From NCBI GenBank assembly GCA_027533385.1, contig JAPZUE010000004.1, positions 62,001-126,000 of the forward strand: a stretch of DNA of 64,000 nucleotides, given 5' to 3'. Both the position numbers and the translations under genes were made by a program. The stretch comes from Rhizobium sp. Lineage in GTDB: Bacteria; Pseudomonadota; Alphaproteobacteria; Rhizobiales; Rhizobiaceae. This document shows positions 34,658-44,533 of this stretch, piece by piece; within the stretch, counting starts at the first letter, position 1; the number at the start of each line of letters is the position of its first letter. The notes under the pieces were generated by a model. That model was not told the DNA's origin. It worked only from the letters and a program-made list of their open reading frames with translations, and ran no database searches.

Positions 34658-35819
34658 GACTCGCCACCTTTTCTCGCGCCGCCTCACGGCGTCTGCGGGT
34701 CTCAAGTCGCGCATCGGCATGGAGGCGCAGAAGGATGTCGGTGACCCGCCCGACGGCCGTTTCGGGCTGGATATCGGTCGCGAGCGCGTTTCCGGCAAGG
34801 CGGCTTTCGAGCCTCATGCCACTCAGCGTCACCAGGTCGCGGGCGGCGGGATCTGTCCCGGCATGCAGATCCCGCACGGAGGTTGCCGTCCAGCGGTCGT
34901 CGTCCCGCCGGGCACGGATGAGCAGACCGAGCTTCGTGCCAAGCCCGGTCGTCGCCCGAAGGGTCACGCTGTCATAGCCATTGGCGGCAATGCCCGCACC
35001 GATCGCTTCATAGACCAGGGCTGCCGTGCGGATCGCGTGGCGGCAGGGTTTCGGCAGGCTGCGAATGCCGGCATGGCCGAACCGGTAATGCCGTGCTGCT
35101 TCCTCCAGCAGGCGCTTGACCACAAGGCCGAGTGCGGGGCTGTGGCGCGGATCGCGCAGGAAGGCGTCGGCGTCGATGCCCTGTTCGGCGAGCCAGTCGA
35201 GCGGCAGATAGAGGCGGCCGTTGCGCGCATCTTCCCCGACATCGCGGGCGATGTTGGTGAGCTGCATGGCAATGCCGAGATCGGCTGCACGGGCGAGCGC
35301 CGCACGGTCGCTGACACCCATCACCGATGCCATCATCAGGCCGACACTGGCGGCGACACAGGTCGCGTAGGATTTCACGTCGTCGATCGTCTGGTGGCGG
35401 CGCCCCTCGAGGTCCATGGCGAAGCCGTCGAGCAGGGCGTCGACGACCGGCTTCGGTATTGCATGATCATGCACGACGCGGGCAAAGGCCCGGTCGCAGG
35501 CAAAAGCGGCGGGATCGCCCTGATAGATGCGGTCGAGGCGTTCGCGCAGGCGCAGCAGCGCCGGCATGCCGCTCTTGGGGTCGTCGATCAGATCGTCGGA
35601 ATGGCGGCAGAAGGCATAGAGCGCGCGGGCCGCCTGTCGGGTCTCGCTGGGCAGGAGAAGCGAGGCGAGATGAAAGGACTTCGAGCCGCGACGGATGGCG
35701 GCCGAACAGGCCTTCTGGTCTTCGAAGTCGCCCGAAAAGCCGTAGTTGACCAGGATCGGCCGGCGGGCCAGCGGACGGGCGAGCAGGCCATCGACGGCTG
35801 TGCTGTCGGGAAGGATCAT
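34650..35819 (-). CDS. crtB: Phytoene synthase
   Basis: A 389-aa trans-isoprenyl diphosphate synthase (squalene/phytoene synthase family) condensing two GGPP to phytoene. The two Asp-rich motifs are visible as RHSDDLIDD and the later NIARDVGEDARNGRLYLP. LYAFCRHSDDLIDD and the QLTNIARD block are diagnostic. It overlaps crtI by ATGA. The C-terminus is longer and Arg-rich (LETRRRREAAREK) compared with Rhodobacter CrtB. Confidence 0.95.
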   Translation of the reverse strand: MILPDSTAVDGLLARPLARRPILVNYGFSGDFEDQKACSAAIRRGSKSFHLASLLLPSETRQAARALYAFCRHSDDLIDDPKSGMPALLRLRERLDRIYQGDPAAFACDRAFARVVHDHAIPKPVVDALLDGFAMDLEGRRHQTIDDVKSYATCVAASVGLMMASVMGVSDRAALARAADLGIAMQLTNIARDVGEDARNGRLYLPLDWLAEQGIDADAFLRDPRHSPALGLVVKRLLEEAARHYRFGHAGIRSLPKPCRHAIRTAALVYEAIGAGIAANGYDSVTLRATTGLGTKLGLLIRARRDDDRWTATSVRDLHAGTDPAARDLVTLSGMRLESRLAGNALATDIQPETAVGRVTDILLRLHADARLETRRRREAAREKVASLA

Positions 35820-37387
35820 GGACGCGTCTCCCGTGCCTGGCGATGCCAGGTCTCCGCCAGAACGCTGGCCGGATCCGGCACCAGATCGGCGACGATGCGG
35901 GCCGAGGAGACGACGCCGGGCAGACCGGCACCCGGATGGGTGCCCGCTCCGCAGAGATAGAGGTTGTCGAGTTCCTCGCTCCTGTTGTGCGGGCGGAACC
36001 AGGCGCTCTGAAAGAGCTTGGGTTCCAGCGCAAAGGCGGCTCCCTGCCAGGAGAGCAGGCGATCCCTGAAATCGAGTGGTGTGGCAATGCGCGAGGTGAC
36101 GATGTGGCGGGAGAGATCCGGCAGGACGGTTTCTTCCAGGCGCGTTTCGACCTTCCGGCGATATCCCTCGGCGGCTTCGGTCCAGTCGGTTCCACTCTCA
36201 AGATTGGGGACGGGGCTCAGCACATAGAAGGCGTCGCAGCCGGGTGGTGCCAGCGATGGGTCGCTTGCCGTCGGGCGATGCAGATAGAGACTGAAATCCT
36301 CAGCCAGCCGATGATTGCGGAAGATGTCGTCGAGCAGGCCGCGATAGCGCGGCCCGAACAGCATCGTGTGGTGCAGGACGTCGTCATAGCGTCTGTCGGT
36401 GCCGAAGTACCAGACGAAGAGGCTCATGGAGTAGTCGCCCCTTGCAAGCTTCGCATCGGTCCAGCGCCGGCGGGGATAGGCCTTCAGAAGCTTGCCATAG
36501 GTGGTGGCCGGATCGGCATTGGAGATGACGATGTCGGCACCGATACGCTCGCCCGTTGCAAGACGCACGCCGGTCGCACGGCGTCCTTCCGTCTCGATCT
36601 CGGTTACTGTTTCCTGCAGCCTGATGCGGCCGCCGTTTCGGGTCACAAGCGAGGCAATGCCGCGCACCAGGGCGTTGGTTCCGCCGATGGCATGGTGCAC
36701 GCCGTATTTGCCCTCGAGATGCGCAATCAGGCAGTAGAAGGAGGTCGCGGAGAAGGGATTGCCGCCGATCAGCAGCGGGTGAAAGGAAAAGAGCGTCCTC
36801 AGCTTGTCGCTTCGGAAGTGTTTTGAGACGACCGAATAGACCGAACGATAGCCGCCGAGCCGGACGAGGCCGGCCAGTGTCTTTGCGGTGAACAGCAGGC
36901 TGTGGAAGGGCTTGTGCGCCAGCTGCTCGAAGGCGACTTCGTAGATGCGGCGGCTTTCGTCGAGGAAGCTGCGATAGCCCGCGACATCCCGCGGTTCGAT
37001 GCGCTTGATCTGGGCCTCCATGTCGGCCCGGTCGCCGGAATAGTCGAACACGGTGCCATCGTCGAAACGCACCCGGTAGAAAGGCGTGTTCGGCCTCAGG
37101 TCAACGTCGTCGCTCAACTCGCTGCCGCAGTCGCGCCAGAGCTTTTCGAAAAGCCATGGTGCGGTGACGATGGTCGGGCCGGCATCGAAGGTGAAGCCGT
37201 CTTGCCGATGCGCATAGGCGCGGCCACCCGGCTCGTCCAGCGGGTCGAGGATCGTGACGCGGTAGCCCTTGGCGCCGAGCAGGGCGCCGGTGGCAAGCCC
37301 GCCGACGCCGGCGCCGATGACCACCGCATGGGGTCGGTTGTCGATGGGATCAGGTCTCGGTTTGGCAAAGCGGCCTGCGATGTTCAT
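35816..37387 (-). CDS. crtI: Phytoene desaturase
   Basis: A 523-aa FAD-dependent desaturase. The N-terminal motif AVVIGAGVGGLATGALLGAKGYRVTILD and C-terminal YLCGAGTHPGAGLPGVVSSARI mark the CrtI family. It converts phytoene to neurosporene (three steps) or lycopene (four steps); which of these cannot be read from sequence. The ATG at 37385-37387 overlaps the bchO stop (ATGA). It lies directly before crtB, as is normal for PGCs. Unlike Rhodobacter, crtA is not adjacent. Confidence 0.95.
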   Translation of the reverse strand: MNIAGRFAKPRPDPIDNRPHAVVIGAGVGGLATGALLGAKGYRVTILDPLDEPGGRAYAHRQDGFTFDAGPTIVTAPWLFEKLWRDCGSELSDDVDLRPNTPFYRVRFDDGTVFDYSGDRADMEAQIKRIEPRDVAGYRSFLDESRRIYEVAFEQLAHKPFHSLLFTAKTLAGLVRLGGYRSVYSVVSKHFRSDKLRTLFSFHPLLIGGNPFSATSFYCLIAHLEGKYGVHHAIGGTNALVRGIASLVTRNGGRIRLQETVTEIETEGRRATGVRLATGERIGADIVISNADPATTYGKLLKAYPRRRWTDAKLARGDYSMSLFVWYFGTDRRYDDVLHHTMLFGPRYRGLLDDIFRNHRLAEDFSLYLHRPTASDPSLAPPGCDAFYVLSPVPNLESGTDWTEAAEGYRRKVETRLEETVLPDLSRHIVTSRIATPLDFRDRLLSWQGAAFALEPKLFQSAWFRPHNRSEELDNLYLCGAGTHPGAGLPGVVSSARIVADLVPDPASVLAETWHRQARETRP

Positions 37388-38295
37388 GCTGCATCCGCTC
37401 CATCGGGTCTCTTCTGTTCGCCGATTGCCTCGTCGAGCCAGCGGGCGACGTCGGCGGCACGGCACTCATGCAGCAGGTGACCGCCGCGTTCTGTCAGCAC
37501 GAGGCGGCTTCCGGCCGCCTGCCGTGCGGCATGAACAGAGTTTTCAATCGGCACCATGGGATCATCCTTCGCCGCGATCAGCGTCATGGGGAAGGGCAGT
37601 CGTTGCAGCGTGGCGTCGAAACGCTGGAGATCCCAGGCCGCCATCATGCCGAGCGCGCCCCGGACATGAGCCGGGGAGGCAAGCAGCATGCGATAGATCG
37701 CCCGGCCTTCCGCATCGATATCCGAACCGGTTGCGCTGAGCAGATTGCCGCCGAGCGGCGTGACACGCGACATCAGCGAGAACATCGATGCCGAAAAGGG
37801 GTTGGCGAAAAGCGCCTTGGCGAGCGGCGAGAACAGCGCATTGCCCTTGATCGGCAGGTAGGCCCCGTTGATGCCGATCACATGGCGGGGAACTGCGCTC
37901 GCATGGCTGGCGGCCAGCGTCACGGCAATGGCAGCACCGGCGGAATGACCCACCACGATGGCCGGGTAACGGTCTAGTTCGCGCAGCAGTTCCGTCAGGC
38001 TGCGGACCATGCCGGGCAGGGACAGATCGGATGTTTCCCGTTGGCGGGTAAAGCCATGGCCGGGCAGATCGGGCGCGACAACCCGAAACCGTGTTGCGAG
38101 CAGCGGCAGCAAATGCCGCCAGGAGTGGGAGGCGGCGCCCGTGCCATGCAAAAGCAGGATCAGCGGGGCATCCTCGGGTCCCGAAATCTGGACATGCCAA
38201 TGGCAGGAGGCGGTCGCGATGAAACGGCTCGCTGTGCGGTTCGGCCAGGTGCGGCCATCCGTTTCCCAATCCAGCCTGTCGCGACCGCTCATCAT
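37384..38295 (-). CDS. bchO: BchO, alpha/beta hydrolase of the magnesium chelatase operon
   Basis: A 303-aa alpha/beta-hydrolase with the oxyanion-loop HGTGAASHSW, nucleophile elbow GHSAG, an acid region DDPMVP and a late His (GGHLLHE). BchO is always found with bchI-bchD and is thought to assist Mg-chelatase or pigment handling, but its reaction is not established. Tandem ATGs start it within the 3' end of bchD. It overlaps crtI by 4 nt. Confidence 0.93.
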   Translation of the reverse strand: MMSGRDRLDWETDGRTWPNRTASRFIATASCHWHVQISGPEDAPLILLLHGTGAASHSWRHLLPLLATRFRVVAPDLPGHGFTRQRETSDLSLPGMVRSLTELLRELDRYPAIVVGHSAGAAIAVTLAASHASAVPRHVIGINGAYLPIKGNALFSPLAKALFANPFSASMFSLMSRVTPLGGNLLSATGSDIDAEGRAIYRMLLASPAHVRGALGMMAAWDLQRFDATLQRLPFPMTLIAAKDDPMVPIENSVHAARQAAGSRLVLTERGGHLLHECRAADVARWLDEAIGEQKRPDGADAA

Positions 38296-40118
38296 GCATG
38301 GGCCTCCTGCATTGAGAGATCGACGAGATGCGAAACGCGCGCCGAATCGGCCCGGCGCAGGACATGCAGATCGGCGCCCAGCAGACGGGAGAGGTTTGTC
38401 ACGCTGTCGCGCGGGCGCCGGGCGATGTCGATGCAGATCGTCTTGAAGTCGCGCATCCGGCAGTTTGCCGCCAGTCGCTCCAGTTCTTGCCCCGCAACCA
38501 CGCGATCCGGCGTGCCATCAAGCGCGATATTGCCGCTGCCATCGGTCAAAAGAACGAGGATCGGCGTGCTGCCGCGCCGCTCGACCGAGATTGCCAGCTC
38601 CAGACCGGCTTTGAGCCCGGCTGCCAGGGGGGTCGGGCCGCCGCCCGGAAGGGCCGCCAGCTTGCGCTTGGCAGCCGTCAGCGAGCGGGTAGGAGCCAGC
38701 AGGAGTTCGGCACCGGTGCCGCGGAAGGCGACCAGCGCCACTTCGTCACGCCGGATATAGCAGCGGGCAAGCAGGCTTTCGATCGCGCCCTTCGTCTCGC
38801 CGAGCCGCTCCAGCGCAGTGGATCCCGAGGCGTCGACAATGAAGATGGCCGTGGAGGGTGCCGCATGGCGCAGCCGGACATAGCGGAAATCATCGCGGGT
38901 GATGAAGGCACGCGGAGCGTCTGGCGGCCCGCTTTCGGAAGCGTTCAAGGCCGCGCGCTGGACGGCCCTGATCCGTTGGAAGGGTGCGGCCGCTCTGAGC
39001 GTTGCGACGATATCGGGCCGTGCCTGCGGATGCGGGGGGCTAAGGCCAATACCAAAGGGCCGACCGCGACGGGCATTCTTGCGCAGGCTGCCGGATTTGC
39101 CAGCCGAACCGGCATTCCGCGTCGGGCGTTGCGATATCGTGAGCCAGGGATCGGCAGTCAGGGCACCGGATTGAACGGCTGTCAGCATTTCGGTCAGTGT
39201 GTCCAGCTGTGTCGGCTGCGTCTGCTCGGTCACGCTTTCCCGCTCGTTGATGTCGCCGGATGCCGGCTGATTGTCCGGCGCTTCGTCCGGTGACGGCGGA
39301 GGCGGTGGTTCGTCGGCATTGTGCTCTGCTGCTTCCGCCTGGGGGGCAAGACGCAGGCCGAGGCAAAGCCGAAGGGCAGTCAGCGCATCGGCTTCATCCA
39401 CGTTTGCGCGGCCGTCGTGCAAGGCGAGCAGCCGCGCGGTGCGCGCCAGATGCGCCAGGATGCGCGGGGAGCGATGGCCTGATAGCTCGGAGAGGGAGGC
39501 AAGACCCTTCAGCAGCCGGTCGTCGATGATGACCTTGCGCCAGCTGGCGCCCTTGGTTGCTATCTGTAGCGGCTGTTCAGAGGCATCTTTCACGTGATGC
39601 CAGCCGCTACCGTCGAGATCGACCCGGAGCGCAAGCCGGTCGCCGAGTGTGCTGGAGAGTGCGGCTTCGTCATCGAGGGATTCGTCGATGGCGATCAGTA
39701 GGAAGCCGTTCCCCGACGGTTGATCTATGGCGCTGGCGACCATGGCGGCGAGTGCCGGGTCGAGACGCTCGGCCATCGGGACGAGCAGAACGCCGCCTTC
39801 CGCCGAGGTCAGCAGACCCTGCTGGCGCTGGAGGCTACCCTTGGCTGCGGTGGCAGTGATGTCGACCCCGCCAATCAGGTTGGCCACAGAGCTTCCGGGC
39901 GGCAGCCGTGTCCAGCGGATATCAGGACCGAGCCGGGCCTGAAGCCTTGAGAGGAAGTAATCCCGCACGCCGCCGGATCTCGCCTTCAGCCAGAGGCCAC
40001 CAATGGATGGGCCGCCGAGGACGAGCAGTTCGATGCTGAGCAAGGCATCGGCCCATAATTCCGCGCCCCTCAGATCAAGGGCCTGTTCGAAGGCGTCGTG
40101 CGGGCCAAGCTCAGCCAT
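38292..40118 (-). CDS. bchD: Magnesium chelatase subunit D
   Basis: A 608-aa subunit that assembles with BchI into the double-ring motor for Mg insertion. It has an N-terminal AAA-like domain without a good Walker A, an acidic/Pro-rich linker (NADEPPPPPSPDEAPDNQPA, about residues 320-340) and a C-terminal von Willebrand A domain. The latter has the MIDAS motif DASGSTA and later LTDGSGN. The ATG at 40116-40118 lies inside the end of bchI. An upstream extension of the frame is antisense noise. Confidence 0.96.
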   Translation of the reverse strand: MAELGPHDAFEQALDLRGAELWADALLSIELLVLGGPSIGGLWLKARSGGVRDYFLSRLQARLGPDIRWTRLPPGSSVANLIGGVDITATAAKGSLQRQQGLLTSAEGGVLLVPMAERLDPALAAMVASAIDQPSGNGFLLIAIDESLDDEAALSSTLGDRLALRVDLDGSGWHHVKDASEQPLQIATKGASWRKVIIDDRLLKGLASLSELSGHRSPRILAHLARTARLLALHDGRANVDEADALTALRLCLGLRLAPQAEAAEHNADEPPPPPSPDEAPDNQPASGDINERESVTEQTQPTQLDTLTEMLTAVQSGALTADPWLTISQRPTRNAGSAGKSGSLRKNARRGRPFGIGLSPPHPQARPDIVATLRAAAPFQRIRAVQRAALNASESGPPDAPRAFITRDDFRYVRLRHAAPSTAIFIVDASGSTALERLGETKGAIESLLARCYIRRDEVALVAFRGTGAELLLAPTRSLTAAKRKLAALPGGGPTPLAAGLKAGLELAISVERRGSTPILVLLTDGSGNIALDGTPDRVVAGQELERLAANCRMRDFKTICIDIARRPRDSVTNLSRLLGADLHVLRRADSARVSHLVDLSMQEAHA

Positions 40119-41148
40119 GGCCGAGACCGGCGTCGAGGGTGGCGAGCGCGCGCTCCACCCTCGGTGTCGAGCCCGCATCGTCGAGCGGATCGCGCCGCAG
40201 GCGGTGGCAGAGCACCATCGGCGCAATGTCGGATACGTCGTCCCAGGTGACCAGCTTGCGGCCGGCAAGGGCGGCGGTGGCGCGGCTGGCGCGCATCAGG
40301 GTCAGTTCGCCGCGCATGCCGTCGATGCCAAGCCGCAGACAGAGCTGCGACATGCGCATCACCACGTTGTCGGGGATCTCCACCTGGCGCAGGATCTTGC
40401 GGGCGGACACCACACGCCTACCGATGGCGGCATCGCGCTTGGCCCAGAGCGCACAGAAGGCTGCCGGATCGGTTTCATAGGCATCACGGCGGCGGATGAC
40501 GTCGATGCGATGCTCGAGATCCTCGATTGTCCGCACCTCGACCGACAGGCCAAAGCGGTCCAGCAATTGCGGGCGCAGATCGCCCTCCTCGGGATTGCCG
40601 CTGCCGACCAGGACGAAACGGGCGGAATGGCGGATGCTCAGGCCTTCCCGCTCGACGACGTTGACGCCGGAGGCTGCCGCATCAAGCAGAAGGTCGACCA
40701 GATGATCTTCGAGCAGATTGATCTCGTCGATATAGAGGAAGCCCCTGTTCGCGGCGGCCAGCAGTCCCGGTTCGAAGTGTTTCTCACCGGCGACGAGGGC
40801 TTTCTCGATATCGAGCGAACCGCAGACACGGTCCTCTGTCGCGCCAAGCGGCAGGTCGATCATCGGCGCGCGGTGCTTGATGATCGCCGGCGGCTTGTGG
40901 CCGGCTGCCGGATTGCAGACAGGGCAGGCGGATTGCGGCTCTGCCGGCAGGCAGTTGTAGCGGCAGCCGACACGGGTCTCGATCGGTGGAAGAAGCTCGG
41001 TCAGGGCGCGCACAGCGGTCGATTTTCCCGTGCCGCGGTCGCCAAAGATCAGGACGCCACCCAATAGAGGTTCGACCGCAGCCATCAGGAGGGCCTTCTT
41101 CATGTCCTCCTGCGCGACGATGGCGGCGAATGGGAATGGTTGGGCCAT
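40111..41148 (-). CDS. bchI: Magnesium chelatase ATPase subunit I
   Basis: A 345-aa AAA+ ATPase with Walker A FGDRGTGKST near residues 35-44, the insertion CRYNCLPAEPQSACPVC typical of BchI, Walker B GFLYIDEINLLEDHLVD and the sensor SGNPEEGDLRPQLLDRFG. It powers insertion of Mg2+ into protoporphyrin IX with BchD and BchH. It is the first gene of the bchI-D-O-crtI-B-orf operon. A PpsR box lies 21 nt upstream of the ATG. Confidence 0.97.
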   Translation of the reverse strand: MAQPFPFAAIVAQEDMKKALLMAAVEPLLGGVLIFGDRGTGKSTAVRALTELLPPIETRVGCRYNCLPAEPQSACPVCNPAAGHKPPAIIKHRAPMIDLPLGATEDRVCGSLDIEKALVAGEKHFEPGLLAAANRGFLYIDEINLLEDHLVDLLLDAAASGVNVVEREGLSIRHSARFVLVGSGNPEEGDLRPQLLDRFGLSVEVRTIEDLEHRIDVIRRRDAYETDPAAFCALWAKRDAAIGRRVVSARKILRQVEIPDNVVMRMSQLCLRLGIDGMRGELTLMRASRATAALAGRKLVTWDDVSDIAPMVLCHRLRRDPLDDAGSTPRVERALATLDAGLGHG

Positions 41149-41168
41149 GGGTCCCGCCTCAGCTTGAG

Positions 41169-41212
41169 TGTCAAATTAAGTTTACACTTTTTGATGTCTC
41201 TTTGAAGAGGAA
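41169..41212 (-). promoter_or_regulatory. PpsR box upstream of bchI
   Basis: The perfect box TGTCAAATTAAGTTTACA lies at 41169-41186. Exactly 8 bp further, at 41195-41212, a very weak second match has an intact TGT half but GAA instead of ACA. The bchI ATG is only 21 nt from the perfect box, so the RNA start must lie inside or upstream of it. No convincing -10/-35 pair was found. The rest of the 139-nt gap holds the efflux-operon terminator. Confidence 0.72.
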
Positions 41213-41235
41213 AAGTCGAGAATCTTCTGACCAAT

Positions 41236-41264
41236 GAAAATGGCCGCGCTTGCGGCGCGGCCAT
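41236..41264 (-). terminator. Terminator of the RND efflux operon
   Basis: A 10-bp perfect stem (41240-41249 with 41255-41264) with a 5-nt loop lies 23 nt after the RND pump stop. On the minus strand it is followed by TTTTCATT, a short T-run, so termination is likely but may be incomplete. Readthrough would enter bchI. Confidence 0.7.
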
Positions 41265-41287
41265 GTGTCTTCGTGATGTTCGTTCGG

Positions 41288-44200
41288 TTAGGTCCTCAGC
41301 ACCCGATAGATGGCGGGAATGACAAGAACCGTCAGCAGGGTTGAGGAGATCAGGCCGAAGAGTAGCGAGATTGCCAGTCCCTGGAAGATCGGGTCGGTCA
41401 GGATCACCGCTGCACCGATGATGGCGGCGAGTGCCGTCAGCAGGATCGGTTTGAAGCGGATTGCGCCGGCCTCGATCAGAACGTCGGTCAGGGTCTTGCC
41501 GGTGTAATCGGCGTGGCGGATGAAATCCACCAGCAGGATCGAGTTGCGGACGATGATGCCCGCGAGCGCGATGAAACCGATCATCGAGGTTGCCGAGAAG
41601 GGCGCACCGAACAGCCAGTGCCCGCCAAGGATGCCGATGAATGTCAGCGGCACGGGTGTGAGGATCACCAGCGGCACCTTGAACGAGCCGAACTGGGCGA
41701 CGACAAGGATGTAGATGCCGAGCAGCGCGATCATGAAGGCGGCACCCATGTCACGGAAAGTCACCCAGGTGACTTCCCATTCGCCATCCCAGAGCAGGGT
41801 GGCCTGATCTTCATTGGTCGGCTGACCGTTGAGCGCGATCACCGGTTTGGGAAGGCCCGTCCAGTCCTGCGCGTCGATGGCTTCCTGTACGGCGAGCATG
41901 CCATAGAGCGGTGCCTCGAAGTCGCCGGCGAGTTCGGCCGTCACCATTTCGGCGCTGATGCCGTTGTGGCGGAAGATCGGGAGTGACGTTTTTTCGTCGA
42001 CGACGCGCACGACGTCGCCGAGTTCGACGACACCCTTGTCGCCGGGCAAGACATTGGCCGGCATCGGTGTCGAGAGGAAGCGCTCGTCGATCACCTTCTC
42101 GCCCTTGGCGCGCTCCAGCCGGATCGGGATCGGCGGACGCCCTTCGCCGCGGTGGGAATAGCCGATCGTCTTGCCGTTCGACAGGATCGCGATCGTGTCG
42201 AAGACATCACCCTCCTCGACCCGGTAGAATTCCGCGTCGTCGGTGGAGATCACCAGCCGCTTGCGCGGGGCTTCAACGCCATAGGAATTGTCGACGTCGA
42301 CGATGAAGGGCACCGAGCGGAAGGCTGCCTCGACCTTGGCAGCGACTGCGCGGCGGATTTCCGGCGTCGGACCGTAGATCTCGGCGAGCAGTGTTGCCAT
42401 GACCGGCGGGCCCGGCGGGGGCTCGACGACCTTGAGGCTGGTCCCCTCGGGCATCGCGATATCGGCGATCTGCTTGCGGATATCGAGCGCAATATCATGG
42501 CTCGTGCGGTCGCGATCAGCCTTCGGCGTCAGGTTGATCGCGACGTCACCCTGATGAGGTGCCGCGCGCATATAGGCGTGGCGGACCAGGCCGTTGAAGT
42601 TGAAGGGCGCTGCGGTTCCGGCATGGGTCTGGACGGAAACCACTTCCGGCATGTCGAGGACCTTGCGTCCCACAGCCTGGGCGACGGCATCGGTCGTCTC
42701 GACGGACGAGCCTTCGGGCAAGTCGATCGTGACCTGCAGCTCCGACTTGTTGTCGAAGGGCAGGAGCTTCACCGTGACATGCTTGGTATAGAACAGGCTC
42801 AGCGATCCGAGCGTCAGAATGCCGACGAGGATCAGGAAGACCCAGCTGCGGGTCTTGGTGGCAAGGATGGGGCGGGCGGTTGCCGCATACATCCGGCCCA
42901 GCATGCCGCCGGTCTCGTGATCGGCATGGGCATGCACGGGTGCATTGCCCGCAACCTTCAGCATCAGCCAGGGGGTGACCATGACTGCGACGAAGAAGGA
43001 GAAGATCATCGCGGCGGAAGCATTGGCTGGGATCGGGCTCATATAAGGGCCCATCATGCCGGAGACGAAGAGCATCGGCAGGAGGGCGGCGACGACGGTC
43101 AGGGTTGCAACGATCGTCGGATTGCCGACTTCGGCGACGGCTTCGATGGCGCTGCGGCGGCGCGAGCGCTTGTCGCCCATGCCCCAGTGGCGGGCGATGT
43201 TCTCGATGACGACGATCGCGTCATCGACGAGGATGCCGATGGAAAAGATGAGGGCAAAGAGCGAGACGCGGTTCAGCGTGTAGCCCATCAGACGCGAGGC
43301 AAAGAGCGTCAGCAGGATCGTCACGGGGATGACGATGGCGACGACCAGGGCTTCGCGGCGGCCGATCGAGACCCAGACCAGCGCGATGATCGAGACGGTC
43401 GCAAGCGCGAGGTGGTAGAGGAGTTCATTCGCCTTTTCGTTCGCGGTTTCCCCGTAGTTGCGGGTCACCTCGACATGGATGTCCTCAGGGATCAGCTTGC
43501 CTTCCAGGGCTTCGACGCGCTGAAGGATTGTCTCGGCAACCACGACAGCGTTCGAGCCAGCGCGCTTGGCGATGGCGAGGGTGACTGAGGGCACGCGCTC
43601 GATGGCATCACCATCCTTTCGCAAGGTGGAAACCCGCGCTTCGGTGGTGTCGGTGGCAAAGTCGATCGCTGCGACATCGCGGACATAGACCGGACGACCA
43701 TCGCGGGCGGTGAGCAGCAGATTGCCGATCTCGGCGGGCGTGGAAAGCGTTTCGCCGGCGATCACATCGATCTGGCGACCGCCTTCGCGTACTTGCGAGG
43801 CGGGCATGGCCGTGTTTGCGCCGCCGACCTTGCCGGCAAGCTGCTGCAGGGTGATGCCATAGAGGGCCAGCTTTTCCGGCTGTGGCGAGATGCGGATGAT
43901 CTCGTTGGTTTCGCCGACGACATAGGTCAGGCCGACGTCTTCGACCTTGGCGATCTCGTTGCGGACTTCGCGGACGATGCGGGTGAGGTCGTTGGCGCCC
44001 ACATGGCCGCTCGCGTCCTTTGTCGGGGAGAAGGTGAGGGTGACGATCGCGACGTCGTCGATGCCGCGTCCGACCACCTTGGGTTCGGCGATGCCGACCG
44101 GGATGCGGTCGATATTGGCGCGCACCTTGTCATGGACGCGCAGCACCGCGGCATCCGAAGAGGTGCCGACCAGGAAGCGGGCGGTGACCATGACCATGTT

Positions 44201-44533
44201 GTCCATGGACTGGGAGTAGATGTGCTCGACGCCGTTGATGCTCTTGACGATCGTCTCCAGCGGTTCGGTGATCAGCTTCTGCGCATCATCGGCGCGCAGG
44301 CCCGGCGCCTGGACGATGATGTCGACCATGGGCACAGAGATCTGCGGTTCTTCTTCACGCGGCAGGGTGAGGAGTGCCACGAGCCCGAAGGCGAAGGCGG
44401 CGATCAGAAAAAGCGGTGTCAGAGGCGACTTGATGAAAGCGCGCGTGAGATTGCCGGCAATGCCCAGATTGGTCATCGGGGTGTCGTTGTCGGGCTCGCC
44501 AGCCCCTGGGGCGTTGTGATTGGGGTTCGTCAT
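41288..44533 (-). CDS. RND-family efflux pump inner-membrane subunit
   Basis: A 1081-aa AcrB/HAE1-type permease with 12 expected membrane helices and two periplasmic loops. The proton-relay motif is visible in TM4 (IGILVDDAIVVIEN). The N-terminus FIKSPLTPLFLIAAFAFGLVALLTLPREEEPQ resembles a subgroup with the PREEEPQI motif. The N-terminal tail of about 25 residues is Asn/Pro/Gly-rich. It overlaps the adaptor gene by ATGA. No outer-membrane factor is encoded nearby. The substrate is unknown; placement in a putative BigR-controlled operon hints at thiol, sulfide or oxidative stress, which is inference. Confidence 0.93.
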   Translation of the reverse strand: MTNPNHNAPGAGEPDNDTPMTNLGIAGNLTRAFIKSPLTPLFLIAAFAFGLVALLTLPREEEPQISVPMVDIIVQAPGLRADDAQKLITEPLETIVKSINGVEHIYSQSMDNMVMVTARFLVGTSSDAAVLRVHDKVRANIDRIPVGIAEPKVVGRGIDDVAIVTLTFSPTKDASGHVGANDLTRIVREVRNEIAKVEDVGLTYVVGETNEIIRISPQPEKLALYGITLQQLAGKVGGANTAMPASQVREGGRQIDVIAGETLSTPAEIGNLLLTARDGRPVYVRDVAAIDFATDTTEARVSTLRKDGDAIERVPSVTLAIAKRAGSNAVVVAETILQRVEALEGKLIPEDIHVEVTRNYGETANEKANELLYHLALATVSIIALVWVSIGRREALVVAIVIPVTILLTLFASRLMGYTLNRVSLFALIFSIGILVDDAIVVIENIARHWGMGDKRSRRRSAIEAVAEVGNPTIVATLTVVAALLPMLFVSGMMGPYMSPIPANASAAMIFSFFVAVMVTPWLMLKVAGNAPVHAHADHETGGMLGRMYAATARPILATKTRSWVFLILVGILTLGSLSLFYTKHVTVKLLPFDNKSELQVTIDLPEGSSVETTDAVAQAVGRKVLDMPEVVSVQTHAGTAAPFNFNGLVRHAYMRAAPHQGDVAINLTPKADRDRTSHDIALDIRKQIADIAMPEGTSLKVVEPPPGPPVMATLLAEIYGPTPEIRRAVAAKVEAAFRSVPFIVDVDNSYGVEAPRKRLVISTDDAEFYRVEEGDVFDTIAILSNGKTIGYSHRGEGRPPIPIRLERAKGEKVIDERFLSTPMPANVLPGDKGVVELGDVVRVVDEKTSLPIFRHNGISAEMVTAELAGDFEAPLYGMLAVQEAIDAQDWTGLPKPVIALNGQPTNEDQATLLWDGEWEVTWVTFRDMGAAFMIALLGIYILVVAQFGSFKVPLVILTPVPLTFIGILGGHWLFGAPFSATSMIGFIALAGIIVRNSILLVDFIRHADYTGKTLTDVLIEAGAIRFKPILLTALAAIIGAAVILTDPIFQGLAISLLFGLISSTLLTVLVIPAIYRVLRT

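Noticed and set aside
42152..43588. Open frame of 478 codons on the plus strand
   Set aside because: Antisense to the RND pump gene; composition rich in Asp, Gly and Arg with no family signature.
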